DNA from: an uncultured Lautropia sp.
GTDB lineage: Bacteria > Pseudomonadota > Gammaproteobacteria > Burkholderiales > Burkholderiaceae_E
Length of the DNA stretch: 36,818 nt
Assembly (NCBI GenBank): GCA_938046755.1
Contig: CALIXC010000206.1
Location: 1 to 36,818, forward strand
Direction: 5' to 3'
Of the stretch, positions 7,441-14,299 are shown in pieces. A program made the position numbers and the translations under genes. How positions within the stretch are numbered: the first letter of the stretch is position 1; every line of letters begins with the position of its first letter. The notes beneath the pieces are model-generated. The model searched no databases. It was not told the origin of the DNA and saw only the letters and a list, made by a program, of their open reading frames with translations.

Positions 7441-8271
7441 TCAGCGCGCGGTACCCAGCGCCATCGTCCAGTACGAACCGTACTTGCTCTGGGCCGCGCC
7501 AGGCACCACCGCCAGCCCCACCTCCCGGATGTCGCCGCGCATCAGCGCCTTACAGTGCGACGGGCTGTCGATCCAGGCCTGCATCGCCTCGGCCAGCGAC
7601 CGGAAGCCGGCCGCAATGTTCTCGTCCGCCTGCGCCCAGTCGTACTTCACCATCTCGAAGCGGTGCCAGACGAACTTGCCATCATCCCAGCCGTGGCTGA
7701 ACTTGTTCGTGCGCAGCATCCATTCGGATTCCAGCAGCGCCGCATAGGCCACCTGGGCATTCCAGCGCAGCGGCGGCGCGGCCGGCAGGGCAACATCCCC
7801 GCAGGTGCGCGGCTGGGCGCGCGCCTCGTTCACCGCCTGCACCACCTGCTGCGCCAGCACGTGATAACGCGCTGCATCCGCCCGCGCCTGGGCCGCCTTG
7901 TCCTGATTCGCCTTGTCCTGGGCCGCCTTGTCTGCCGCGGCACCGGATGCCCGCGTCCAGTCGATGCGCCCCACCTCGGCACGGACCACACGGTCGGCCA
8001 CCACAGGAGCAGCTGACACGGTCGTGCCGGCCACGGCTGCGCCGTGCGGCAACACCGACGCAACGAGCGAGCCCGTATCCTGAGAAGCCAGCGGCAGCCC
8101 TAGCGCCAGGTACTCGGTGCGGATCGCCGCTGCATTGCCCTGCCCCAGCGACGGCTCCAGCCCCCCATCGGGAGCATCACCCGCGCCACCGCACGCCCCC
8201 ACCGTCAGGCCCAGCAGGGCCGATACGAGCACGGGCGTCGTTCCCCGGCCCCATGTCTTGCCGCCTAACAC
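7441..8271 (-). CDS. CAP/SCP-domain lipoprotein
   Basis: This 276-residue secreted protein has a lipobox ending TVGAC, with Cys27 as the likely lipidated residue. A disordered stretch to about residue 110 and an Ala/Lys/Asp-rich helical linker (about 111-135) precede a CAP (cysteine-rich secretory/SCP) domain at 138-275. Recognisable CAP elements are LRWNAQVAYAALLESEWML (168-186), FSHGWDD with His193, ENIAAGF with Glu217, WIDSPSHCKALM with His239, and the final YWTMALG. Bacterial CAP proteins sit in the envelope; most have no known reaction. The start is GTG at 8271 behind a G-rich ribosome site. The gene follows lysP on the same strand after 128 bp. Confidence 0.88.
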   Translation of the reverse strand: MLGGKTWGRGTTPVLVSALLGLTVGACGGAGDAPDGGLEPSLGQGNAAAIRTEYLALGLPLASQDTGSLVASVLPHGAAVAGTTVSAAPVVADRVVRAEVGRIDWTRASGAAADKAAQDKANQDKAAQARADAARYHVLAQQVVQAVNEARAQPRTCGDVALPAAPPLRWNAQVAYAALLESEWMLRTNKFSHGWDDGKFVWHRFEMVKYDWAQADENIAAGFRSLAEAMQAWIDSPSHCKALMRGDIREVGLAVVPGAAQSKYGSYWTMALGTAR

Positions 8272-8399
8272 GATCCAGCCCCCCAGGTACAGGTTTCAAT
8301 GGGAAGCATTGTCATGAGGCAACGTTTTCGTGTCTCCGGCGACACGTCCGGTGGTTTACGGCAACATCCGGGCGGTATTCGATGGATCGGAGGTTCTCC

Positions 8400-9920
8400 T
8401 CACTCTTCCGAATCGAACTTCATGTCCTGATAGCGGATGAATTGCGAGCGCTTGATGAGGCGATAGGCCAGCCAGATGCCCAGGAAGACCGGCAGGCCGA
8501 TGTAGGTGGCCACCACCCCGCCCCAGTCGATGCGCTCTTTCATGAACGCCTGGTAGTTCTGCCCCAATGTGATGATGAGACACAGCACGAAGGCGAACAG
8601 CGGGCCGAACGGGAAGAACGAGGCCCGATAGGGCAGATCGGAGAGCTTGCCGCCCTGGGCCAGGTAGCCCTTGCGGAAGCGGTAGTGGCTGACCGCGATG
8701 CCCAGCCAGGCGATGAAGCCCGTCATGCCCGAGAGATTCAGCAGCCAGATGTAGATGACCTCGGCGCTAGCCAGATAGGTGGCAAAGCACAGCGCCGCCA
8801 CGACGGTGGTAGCCAGCAGCGCGTAGACCGGCACGCCGCGGGTGGAGACGCGCGCGAAGATGCGCGGCGCCATGCCCCGGCAGGCCAGCGTGTAGAGCAT
8901 GCGGGTGGAGGCATACATGCCGGAGTTGCCGGCCGAAAGCACCGAGGTGAGCACGACGGCGTTCATCAGCGCCGCAGCCGACAGCAGGCCGGCCCGCTCG
9001 AACACCAGCGTGAACGGGCTGACGCTAACATCGCCCACCTCATTGCGCAGCAGGCGCGGGTCGGTGTAGGGGATGAGCAGGCTGATGACCAGAATCGCCA
9101 GGATGTAGAAGAGCAGGATCCGCCAGAAGACCTGCCGCACGGCGCGCGGGATGTTGCGGCCCGGATCGGCCGATTCGCCGGCGGCGATGCCGATCAGCTC
9201 GGTCCCCTGGAAGGAGAAGCCGACGATCATCGCCACGCCGATGAGGGCTGCGAAGCCCCCCGCGAACGGCGCCTCGCCGACAGACCAGTTGGCCAGGTGC
9301 TCGGAGAAGGTATGGGCGCGCTCGCTGCCATGCAGGATGCCGACGATCATCATCAGGCCCACGGCGATGAAGATGACGACGGTGATGACCTTGATGGCGG
9401 CGAACCAGTATTCGGCCTCACCAAAGCCCTTCACCGAAATGACGTTCAGCAGGAACATGATGCCCAGGAACAGGGCACTCCAGAGCACGCCGGGCACCTC
9501 AGGCATCCAGTAGCCCATGACCAGCTGAGCCGCCACCAGGTCCACCGCAATGGTGATGGCCCAGTTGTACCAGTAGTTCCAACCCAGCGCAAAGCCGAAG
9601 CCTTCATCCACGTAACGGGCGCCATAGGTGGCAAACGAGCCGGAGACCGGCATGTAGGCAGCCAGTTCGCCCAGGCTGGTCATCAGGAAGTAGACCATCA
9701 GGCCGATGAGGCCGTAGGCCAGCAGCGCCCCGCCGGGACCGGCCTGCGAGATGGTGGCCCCCGAAGCCACGAACAGGCCCGTTCCGATGGAGCCGCCGAT
9801 GGCAATCATCGACAGGTGACGCGCCTTGAGCGAGCGGCGCAGCCCGCGGCCGGACGATGGGGAGGGCGCCGGGGACTGGCCAGGCGGTGACGGCGGAGTG
9901 GCGGGTGCTGAGCGGCTCAT
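8400..9920 (-). CDS. lysP: lysine-specific permease LysP (APC superfamily)
   Basis: This 506-residue, twelve-helix protein is almost superimposable on enterobacterial LysP, the proton-coupled lysine importer that in E. coli also restrains the CadC regulator. Hallmarks are GLRRSLKARHLSMIAIGGSI near residue 26, GTGLFVASGATISQAGPGGA, the YMPVSGSFATYG segment, FSFQGTELIGIAAGES, NIPRAVRQVFWRI and GNSGMYASTRMLYTLACRG. It differs from E. coli LysP mainly in a Pro/Ser-rich N-terminal tail of about 25 residues. The ATG at 9920 is used although its ribosome site is weak; the family core begins about 25 residues later. The gene lies immediately left of the tRNA-Thr island and is leftward. Confidence 0.95.
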   Translation of the reverse strand: MSRSAPATPPSPPGQSPAPSPSSGRGLRRSLKARHLSMIAIGGSIGTGLFVASGATISQAGPGGALLAYGLIGLMVYFLMTSLGELAAYMPVSGSFATYGARYVDEGFGFALGWNYWYNWAITIAVDLVAAQLVMGYWMPEVPGVLWSALFLGIMFLLNVISVKGFGEAEYWFAAIKVITVVIFIAVGLMMIVGILHGSERAHTFSEHLANWSVGEAPFAGGFAALIGVAMIVGFSFQGTELIGIAAGESADPGRNIPRAVRQVFWRILLFYILAILVISLLIPYTDPRLLRNEVGDVSVSPFTLVFERAGLLSAAALMNAVVLTSVLSAGNSGMYASTRMLYTLACRGMAPRIFARVSTRGVPVYALLATTVVAALCFATYLASAEVIYIWLLNLSGMTGFIAWLGIAVSHYRFRKGYLAQGGKLSDLPYRASFFPFGPLFAFVLCLIITLGQNYQAFMKERIDWGGVVATYIGLPVFLGIWLAYRLIKRSQFIRYQDMKFDSEE

Positions 9921-10042
9921 CGGGTCTGTCTCGTGGGGGTTGGCTGCCCCGAACGCGCAGACGCGACATCAGAGGGAAGCGTGCTGCCCGACCGACCGTG
10001 TGCAGGCTGCGCTGCCCGGAACTTCCTGCCTGTAGAAGAAAT

Positions 10043-10088
10043 GTGGTGCCGCTTGTCGGATTCGAACTGACGACCTACCGCTACAAGG
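10043..10088 (-). repeat. orphan tRNA-Thr 3' half (att-like direct repeat)
   Basis: Bases 10043-10082 repeat 11232-11271 without mismatch, from one base beyond the CCA end back into the anticodon stem. After one missing T, six more bases (ACAAGG, 10083-10088) continue the match into the anticodon loop. The 5' half of the tRNA is absent, so this is not a functional tRNA. It marks the far junction of the island. Confidence 0.85.
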
Positions 10089-10138
10089 GAAAATGACTTG
10101 CACCATCACTCATCCGGACGCGAGTCTACACGAAAACA

Positions 10139-10173
10139 ATCCCCTCGCAAAAGAGCTATAGCTCCGAGGGGAT
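10139..10173 (-). terminator. leftward Rho-independent terminator inside the island
   Basis: Nine-base arms ATCCCCTCG (10139-10147) and CGAGGGGAT (10165-10173) enclose a 17-base loop that itself contains GAGCTATAGCTC. Read leftward, the stem is followed by TGTTTTC. It would stop transcription running left from the tRNA-Thr or integrase side before it reaches lysP. Confidence 0.6.
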
Positions 10174-10288
10174 AGCTCAAAAGATGTAACAAAACCGTAT
10201 CATACACCCGACCGAATGAGCGCCAGGTCGTCCCGAGGCTACCGGGTGAGAGGCGGCAGGGGAGTCTGCGCCCCTATCTATGAGACAC

Positions 10289-10335
10289 AAGCCCTGGGGC
10301 TTCCCAAGGCAGCTGCCGCTATCATCCGTATATAC
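10289..10335 (+). promoter_or_regulatory. cluster of palindromes upstream of brnT, possible BrnA operator and promoter
   Basis: Three perfect palindromes are packed into 47 bp: AAGCCC-TG-GGGCTT (10289-10302), GGCAGCTGCC (10309-10318) and GTATATAC (10328-10335). The last contains TATATA, placed as a -10 element about 15 bases before the first brnT ATG. BrnA antitoxins of this family repress their own operon, so one of these is a reasonable operator. No good -35 is seen. The role is inferred. Confidence 0.35.
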
Positions 10336-10349
10336 AGAATCGGGTTACA

Positions 10350-10646
10350 ATGATCATGCGCCAGCGCTTCACTTGGGATCCAGCCAAAGCCGCCAGCAAC
10401 CTGCGCAAGCATGGCGTTTCCTTTGAGGAGGCCGTCCACGTCTTCGCCGACCCGATGGCCGTCACACGCCAGGATCGCATCGAGAACGGTGAGCAGCGCT
10501 GGCAGACCATCGGCGCAGTCGATGGTTTCGCCCTGCTTCTGGTGGCCCACACGCTTTGGGATGACGAGGCAGGCGTCGAGGTTGTGCGCATCATCAGCGC
10601 CCGTCGGGCAGACCGAAAGGAACGGAGAATCTATGAAAACGGTTAG
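10350..10646 (+). CDS. brnT: type II toxin BrnT (RelE-fold ribonuclease)
   Basis: BrnT is a RelE-fold toxin that blocks growth by cleaving RNA and is neutralised by BrnA. The 98-residue protein has the family start FTWDPAKAASNLRKHGVSFEEA (about 6-27, given here in part: W-D-x-x-K-x-x-x-N-x-x-K-H-G), the middle D-P-x-A-x-x-R-x-D segment (about 33-41), and the C-terminal ISARRADRKERRIYE, whose basic residues are characteristic of the family. Two in-frame ATGs (10350, 10356) are possible, and neither has a Shine-Dalgarno sequence; the message may be near-leaderless. It overlaps brnA by 14 bp, with the toxin first as is normal for this system. It lies inside the tRNA-Thr mini-island. Confidence 0.92.
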   Translation: MIMRQRFTWDPAKAASNLRKHGVSFEEAVHVFADPMAVTRQDRIENGEQRWQTIGAVDGFALLLVAHTLWDDEAGVEVVRIISARRADRKERRIYENG

Positions 10647-10992
10647 TGTCACCCTGGCCGACCTGCCCCCGCTCTCACCAGAGCGGACTGCCGAACTGCG
10701 CGCCCTGGCCGAGCGTCCCGACAGCGAGATCGACTACAGCGACATTCCTGCGCAAGACCCGGCAGACTGGGTTGGCGCAGAACACGGCCGCTTCTACCGC
10801 CCCCTCAAGACCCAGACGTCAATCCGCATCGACAAGGATGTGATGGCCTGGCTCAAGCGCGACGGCAAGGACTACCAGACCCGCATCAACGCCATCCTGC
10901 GCGAAGCGATGCTGCGCGACCTGCAGCAGGCCGCTGTCTCACAGCCTGCACCAGCCGCCTCCCAGGATGAGCCGGCCGCTGCTGATGTCTGA
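10633..10992 (+). CDS. brnA: BrnA antitoxin (ribbon-helix-helix type)
   Basis: BrnA binds BrnT and the operon promoter. The 119-residue protein has a variable N-terminal half with acidic SEIDYSDIPAQDPADW (31-46), then the DNA-binding RHH region at about 61-93: TSIRIDKDVMAWLK, D-G-K-D-Y-Q-T-R-I-N-A-I-L-R-E. Start ATG 10633 sits behind GGAG (10624-10627) and overlaps the end of brnT. The last 20 residues are a Pro/Ala/Gln-rich tail, and the final codons overlap, on the other strand, the point where the integrase remnant loses its similarity. The tail may therefore have been shaped by the deletion that trimmed the island. The pair looks intact and likely functional. Confidence 0.92.
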   Translation: MKTVSVTLADLPPLSPERTAELRALAERPDSEIDYSDIPAQDPADWVGAEHGRFYRPLKTQTSIRIDKDVMAWLKRDGKDYQTRINAILREAMLRDLQQAAVSQPAPAASQDEPAAADV

Positions 10993-11151
10993 GGTGACCT
11001 TGTCGCCCAGCTGCAGCACCCAGGATGCCATGTGGCACCGGAGGGACGGGGAGACCGTGCGCCGACATGAAATGTAAACGTCGGCCAGATCACGAAAGGT
11101 GAATGGCTGTCCCCTGGTCAGGGGTAGCGAAAACGACAAAAACTGGTCCAT
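10939..11151 (-). pseudogene. N-terminal fragment of a tyrosine recombinase (island integrase)
   Basis: A leftward frame starts at ATG 11151 behind a good ribosome site (GGAGAG, spacing 4 bases). Residues 17-55 follow the SAM-like core-binding domain of phage-type integrases: F-T-F-R-D-L-A-D-V-Y, then RRTVSPSLRCHMASWVLQLG, then D-K-V-T-S-D-I. After about residue 56 it runs into sequence antisense to the brnA 3' end and stops at codon 71. The catalytic R-H-R-Y domain is completely missing. Position beside the tRNA 3' end and direction away from it are as expected for an island integrase. The alternative is a chance open frame, but start, ribosome site and location agree. Confidence 0.55.
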
Positions 11152-11232
11152 TTGGCTCTCCGGATGCCCCGAAGGAGCAATAGTCTGAAAAAAGAAGAGC
11201 TAACGGCGTAAGTCTTTGATGCACAAAGGAAG

Positions 11233-11308
11233 TGGTGCCGCTTGTCGGATTCGAACTGACGACCTACCGCTTACAAGGCGGTTGCTCTACCAACTGAGCT
11301 AAAGCGGC
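11233..11308 (-). tRNA. tRNA-Thr (UGU anticodon)
   Basis: The leftward 76-base gene folds as a standard cloverleaf with encoded CCA: acceptor GCCGCTT paired with AAGCGGC, D-arm GCTC/GAGC, anticodon stem ACCGC/GCGGT around loop CTTGTAA (anticodon TGT, reading ACA), and T-loop TTCGAAT. The T-stem has one A-C mismatch, which I also recall in E. coli tRNA-Thr(UGU). It lies 84 bp downstream of sspB on the same strand and serves as the attachment gene for the mini-island. Confidence 0.97.
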
Positions 11309-11343
11309 CATGAAAACCATGACGTGCCAACGCACGCGGGGCA

Positions 11344-11374
11344 ATTCTAGCAGGCAATGCACGTGGCCGTGCAA
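11344..11374 (-). promoter_or_regulatory. candidate promoter for tRNA-Thr
   Basis: Read leftward, an extended -10 TGC-TAGAAT (TAGAAT at 11344-11349) is preceded 19 bases upstream by TTGCAC (11369-11374). It sits about 36 bp upstream of the tRNA 5' end. The 19-base spacer is longer than ideal, but the TG extension compensates. Confidence 0.35.
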
Positions 11375-11392
11375 GGCTGCCGATGTCCTGTG

Positions 11393-12565
11393 CTACTTGA
11401 TGCGCACCAGCCGGGGACGACCGCCGGAAGGCGGCGCGGGCGGCGGCGCATCAGGCGGGCCATCCGTTGTCGGCGCACCGGGAACCGGCGCACGTGTGCC
11501 GACCGGCGGCTGCTGCGGGCCGGGACGGGACTTGCGGCCAGTCTCCGTACCGTCTGCCCCTGACATGGCAGGCGCGCCAGCCGGGGTGGACGCTCCAGCC
11601 GGAGTGGGAGCGCCAGCCGAGGTCGGCGCGGCGGCATCGCCCTCTGCCGGGCTACCGCCTGTGGACTTGCGGCTGCGGGTAGCCTTGGGCTTGGTAGCCG
11701 CGGGAGGCGTATCGGCTGCTCCCTCATCGGTTGCCGCCGGCGTCTTGCGACGTGGGCTGTTCGTGCGGAAAGTGGGCTTGCGCCGGCTGCGTTGGGTGCT
11801 GCCGCCTTCCTCCGTCTCTGGCGCGTCCCCACCCTCAGTCGGTGCGGGGGCATCACCCACGGTCGACACGGGCGATCCGCCGGTAGAACGACTGTTGCCC
11901 TTCGCCGAGGCGCCATCCCCGGAATCATCCTTCGCTGGGTCGGCGGCCTTCGTGCCACGCCCCTCCGGCCCTTCCCCGTCCGCAGAGCGCGAGACGTCGG
12001 AAGCGTCATCTGCACCGCGTTTGGGCACAGCCTTCAGCCCTGGACGGGCCGCTCGCGCAGCACGAAAGTCCACCACATCGCCCCCGCCGGCAGGCGTTGA
12101 CGCGCCACCGGCGGCATGGCCACCCTGAGACGCCCCCGGGCCTTCCTGGCCAGGGCGTGCGGGCACCACACCAGCCTCCGCCGGATCTGCTGCCGCGTCT
12201 TCCCCTGCCCTCATCGCCCCTTTGCCGGATGGATCGGCATCTGCGCCAGCTGCAGGTCCGATGTTGAAGGGCACGACGAAGCCGGTTTCACGGGCAAAGA
12301 TGGCGAGGACGTTGTCGACAGGCACGACGACGTACTCAGGCACGCCGTTGAACCGTGCCTGAAACTCGATCACGTCATTGCCCATCTGCAGACCATTGGT
12401 GGCCGTTGGCGAAACGTTGAGAACGATCTCGCCGTTGCGCACGTAAGCCATGGGCAACCGCGCGCGACCACCGGCCTTCACCACCAGATGAGGCGTATAG
12501 CCGTTGTCGCAGCACCATTCGTAAATAGCGCGGATCAGGTAGGGCTTGGTGGAAATCTCGGCCAT
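11393..12565 (-). CDS. sspB: SspB, ClpXP adaptor with a very long disordered linker
   Basis: SspB hands ssrA-tagged proteins to ClpXP. The folded substrate-binding domain is residues 1-105: KPYLIRAIYEWCCDNGYTPH (7-26), V-x-V/F-P-x-x-Y-V at 36-42, IVLNVSPTAT (47-56) and the RFNGVPEYVVVPVDNVLAIFA region (71-91). The extreme C-terminus GGRPRLVRIK (381-390) matches the ClpX-docking peptide of E. coli SspB (GGRPALRVVK). Between them lie about 275 residues rich in Ala, Gly, Pro, Ser, Thr and Asp, with no fold recognisable and several basic patches (RSRRKPTFR, KPKATRSRKS). E. coli SspB is about 165 residues with a linker of some 40-50. Both ends are intact, so the protein probably works. It follows sspA after 75 bp. 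Confidence 0.93.
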   Translation of the reverse strand: MAEISTKPYLIRAIYEWCCDNGYTPHLVVKAGGRARLPMAYVRNGEIVLNVSPTATNGLQMGNDVIEFQARFNGVPEYVVVPVDNVLAIFARETGFVVPFNIGPAAGADADPSGKGAMRAGEDAAADPAEAGVVPARPGQEGPGASQGGHAAGGASTPAGGGDVVDFRAARAARPGLKAVPKRGADDASDVSRSADGEGPEGRGTKAADPAKDDSGDGASAKGNSRSTGGSPVSTVGDAPAPTEGGDAPETEEGGSTQRSRRKPTFRTNSPRRKTPAATDEGAADTPPAATKPKATRSRKSTGGSPAEGDAAAPTSAGAPTPAGASTPAGAPAMSGADGTETGRKSRPGPQQPPVGTRAPVPGAPTTDGPPDAPPPAPPSGGRPRLVRIK

Positions 12566-12640
12566 CGGGGGTCCGTCGGTGGGTGAACGATGGAGTGTGC
12601 CGATCAGGAAGGCACGACGCAGGCAAGCGACGGGAGACGA

Positions 12641-13255
12641 TCAGCGTCGCATGACCTTTTCGGATGGGGTGAGCGCCTCGATGTAGGCAGGCCGGGAGAA
12701 GATGCGCTCGGCATACTTCATGAGCGGCGCAGCCGTCTTGGGCATCTCGATGGAGTAATGGTCCAGCCGCCACAGCAGCGGAGCCATGGCCACGTCCAGC
12801 ATCGAGAACTCGTCGCCCAGCATGAAGCGGTTCTTCACAAAGATGGGGGTGAGCTGGGTGAGGCGCTCGCGGATCTGGGTGCGGGCGCGCTCCATCGTGC
12901 GGGCGGTGTCCTTGTCGTGGTCACGCCGCTCCAGCGTCTGCACATGCACGAACAGCTCACGCTCGAAGTTGAACAGGAAGAGCCGCGTGCGGGCGCGCAT
13001 GACCGGGTCGGCCGGCATCAGCTGCGGATGCGGGAAGCGCTCGTCGATGTACTCGTTGATGATGTTCGATTCGTACAGGATCAGGTCCCGCTCCACCAGC
13101 ACCGGCACCTGGCCATAGGGGTTCATGATCGAGATGTCTTCGGGCTTGTTGTAGAGGTCAACGTCCCGAATCTCGAAATCCATGCCTTTTTCGAACAGCA
13201 CGAAACGACAACGCTGACTGAACGGGCAGGTCGTGCCGGAATAGAGCACCATCAT
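12641..13255 (-). CDS. sspA: stringent starvation protein A
   Basis: SspA is a GST-fold protein that binds RNA polymerase and is known in E. coli to act in starvation and acid responses and in phage P1 late transcription. This 204-residue version shows the thioredoxin-like N-terminal domain (MVLYSGTTCPFSQRCRFVLF at residues 2-21), the NPYGQVPVLVERDLILYES stretch (45-63 or so) with the cis-Pro and E-S pair, and the all-helical C-terminal domain ending SRPAYIEALTPSEKVMR. The ATG at 13255 is preferred to the upstream 13279 because AGGAGAT lies seven bases before it. It precedes sspB and follows petC, all leftward, in the order normal for Burkholderiales. Confidence 0.95.
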   Translation of the reverse strand: MMVLYSGTTCPFSQRCRFVLFEKGMDFEIRDVDLYNKPEDISIMNPYGQVPVLVERDLILYESNIINEYIDERFPHPQLMPADPVMRARTRLFLFNFERELFVHVQTLERRDHDKDTARTMERARTQIRERLTQLTPIFVKNRFMLGDEFSMLDVAMAPLLWRLDHYSIEMPKTAAPLMKYAERIFSRPAYIEALTPSEKVMRR

Positions 13256-13395
13256 GGGCGGGATCTCCTGAAGACACAAAAAAGGCCGGACATGATGGCC
13301 CGGCCCTGCAAGATATCATGTGGAACGCCAAAAGCCCAGAAAATTGCACATCATGAAACGCAAGAACCGGGTATGGCGCATCATCATTCAGACCA

Positions 13396-14277
13396 TCACT
13401 TGACATCCTTCCAGTATTCGCGGTTGAGCCACCAGGTGCAGCCCACGAACAGGGCAATGAACAGCAGCACCCAGATGCCCAGGCGACCGCGGGTGGACGC
13501 CGAGGGGTCGGACATGAACTTCATGAAAGCGACCAGGTTAGCCACCTTGTCGTCGAACTCGGCCTGGGACAGCGTGCCACCTTCGGCCTTGTCCAGCGTG
13601 AAGTGGGTACCTTCATGCAGGTTGTCGCCGCTGACATTCTCGACTTTCTCGGACTTGTTGCCCTCACGGTCATAGGTGATGGTGGTCTTCGTCCAGCCCG
13701 TCACCTTGCCGGTGGCTTCGTCCGTTACGGGTGCGAGGCGCTCCTCCACGGCACCGCGCATACCCTGCCATTGCCACAGCGGGTTGGGCATGCCCACGTT
13801 CGGGAAAACGGCGTTGTTCCAGCCGGTCTCGCGCGAGGCGTCGCGGTAGTAGCTGCGCAGGTAGGTGTAGATCCAGTCAGCGCCCGAACCGGACTCGGAA
13901 GCGCGGGCACGGGCCTCGACGGAGAGGTCCGGGGGGGCCGCGCCGAACCACGCCTTGCCGTCCTCGGGGCGCATGGCGATCTTCATCAGATCACCCACGC
14001 GGCCTTCGGTGAACTGCAGACTGCCAGTGATCTGCTCTTCGGTCAGGCCGATGTCCTGCAGGCGGTTGAACCGCATCATGGACGCCGCGTGACAGTTCAG
14101 ACAGTAGTTGACGAAGGTGCGGGCGCCGTCCTGCAGGGCCGGCATGTTCTGCATCTTCTCGGTGGGAAATGTGTCCAGATGCACGCTTTCCGAAGCCAGC
14201 ACCGGTGCCGACATGGCACAGGCGATGACGGTGGCCACCAGGCCGAAGCGGCGACGGATATAGACGGGAATGTTCAT
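13396..14277 (-). CDS. petC: cytochrome c1 of the bc1 complex
   Basis: Cytochrome c1 passes electrons from the Rieske centre to soluble or membrane cytochrome c. The 293-residue protein has a basic N-terminus and a signal peptide (to about residue 29, ending APVLAS), the haem-binding CLNCH at 59-63, a likely Met ligand (Met163) in VFPNVGMPNPLW, and a C-terminal membrane anchor (about 268-286) in the periplasm-facing topology. ATG 14277 is chosen because the signal peptide starts there; the upstream in-frame start at 14352 would overlap petB. It is the last gene of petA-petB-petC and begins 22 bp after petB. A roughly 35-residue segment with charged repeats (TGKVTGWTKTTITYDREGNK) lies after the Met ligand. 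Confidence 0.95.
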   Translation of the reverse strand: MNIPVYIRRRFGLVATVIACAMSAPVLASESVHLDTFPTEKMQNMPALQDGARTFVNYCLNCHAASMMRFNRLQDIGLTEEQITGSLQFTEGRVGDLMKIAMRPEDGKAWFGAAPPDLSVEARARASESGSGADWIYTYLRSYYRDASRETGWNNAVFPNVGMPNPLWQWQGMRGAVEERLAPVTDEATGKVTGWTKTTITYDREGNKSEKVENVSGDNLHEGTHFTLDKAEGGTLSQAEFDDKVANLVAFMKFMSDPSASTRGRLGIWVLLFIALFVGCTWWLNREYWKDVK

Positions 14278-14299
14278 ACGTTTCTCGCTACCTGTCTGT

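Larger units (their letters stand above)
10043..11271. mobile_element. remnant tRNA-Thr mini-island with brnTA and a truncated integrase
   Basis: A 40-bp perfect direct repeat occurs at 10043-10082 and 11232-11271, 1,189 bp apart in the same orientation. The right copy is the 3' half of an intact tRNA-Thr; the left copy is an orphan. For a leftward tRNA, an element integrating in the tRNA 3' end would lie exactly where this DNA lies and leave exactly this orphan on its far side. Between the repeats are brnT-brnA and, next to the tRNA, the N-terminus of a tyrosine-recombinase-like protein pointing away from it. These are the usual positions of island parts, but nothing else is left. The element is probably a deletion derivative of a larger island; it is too small to move by itself. 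Confidence 0.75.

Noticed and set aside
7947..9890. 647-residue rightward open frame opposite lysP
   Set aside because: Composition is His/Gln/Asp/Arg-heavy, as expected for the antisense of a hydrophobic permease; no start signal or family.
10044..10119. second tRNA-Thr gene
   Set aside because: Only the 3' half matches; the 5' half, D-arm and acceptor partner are missing, so it is kept as an att-like repeat.
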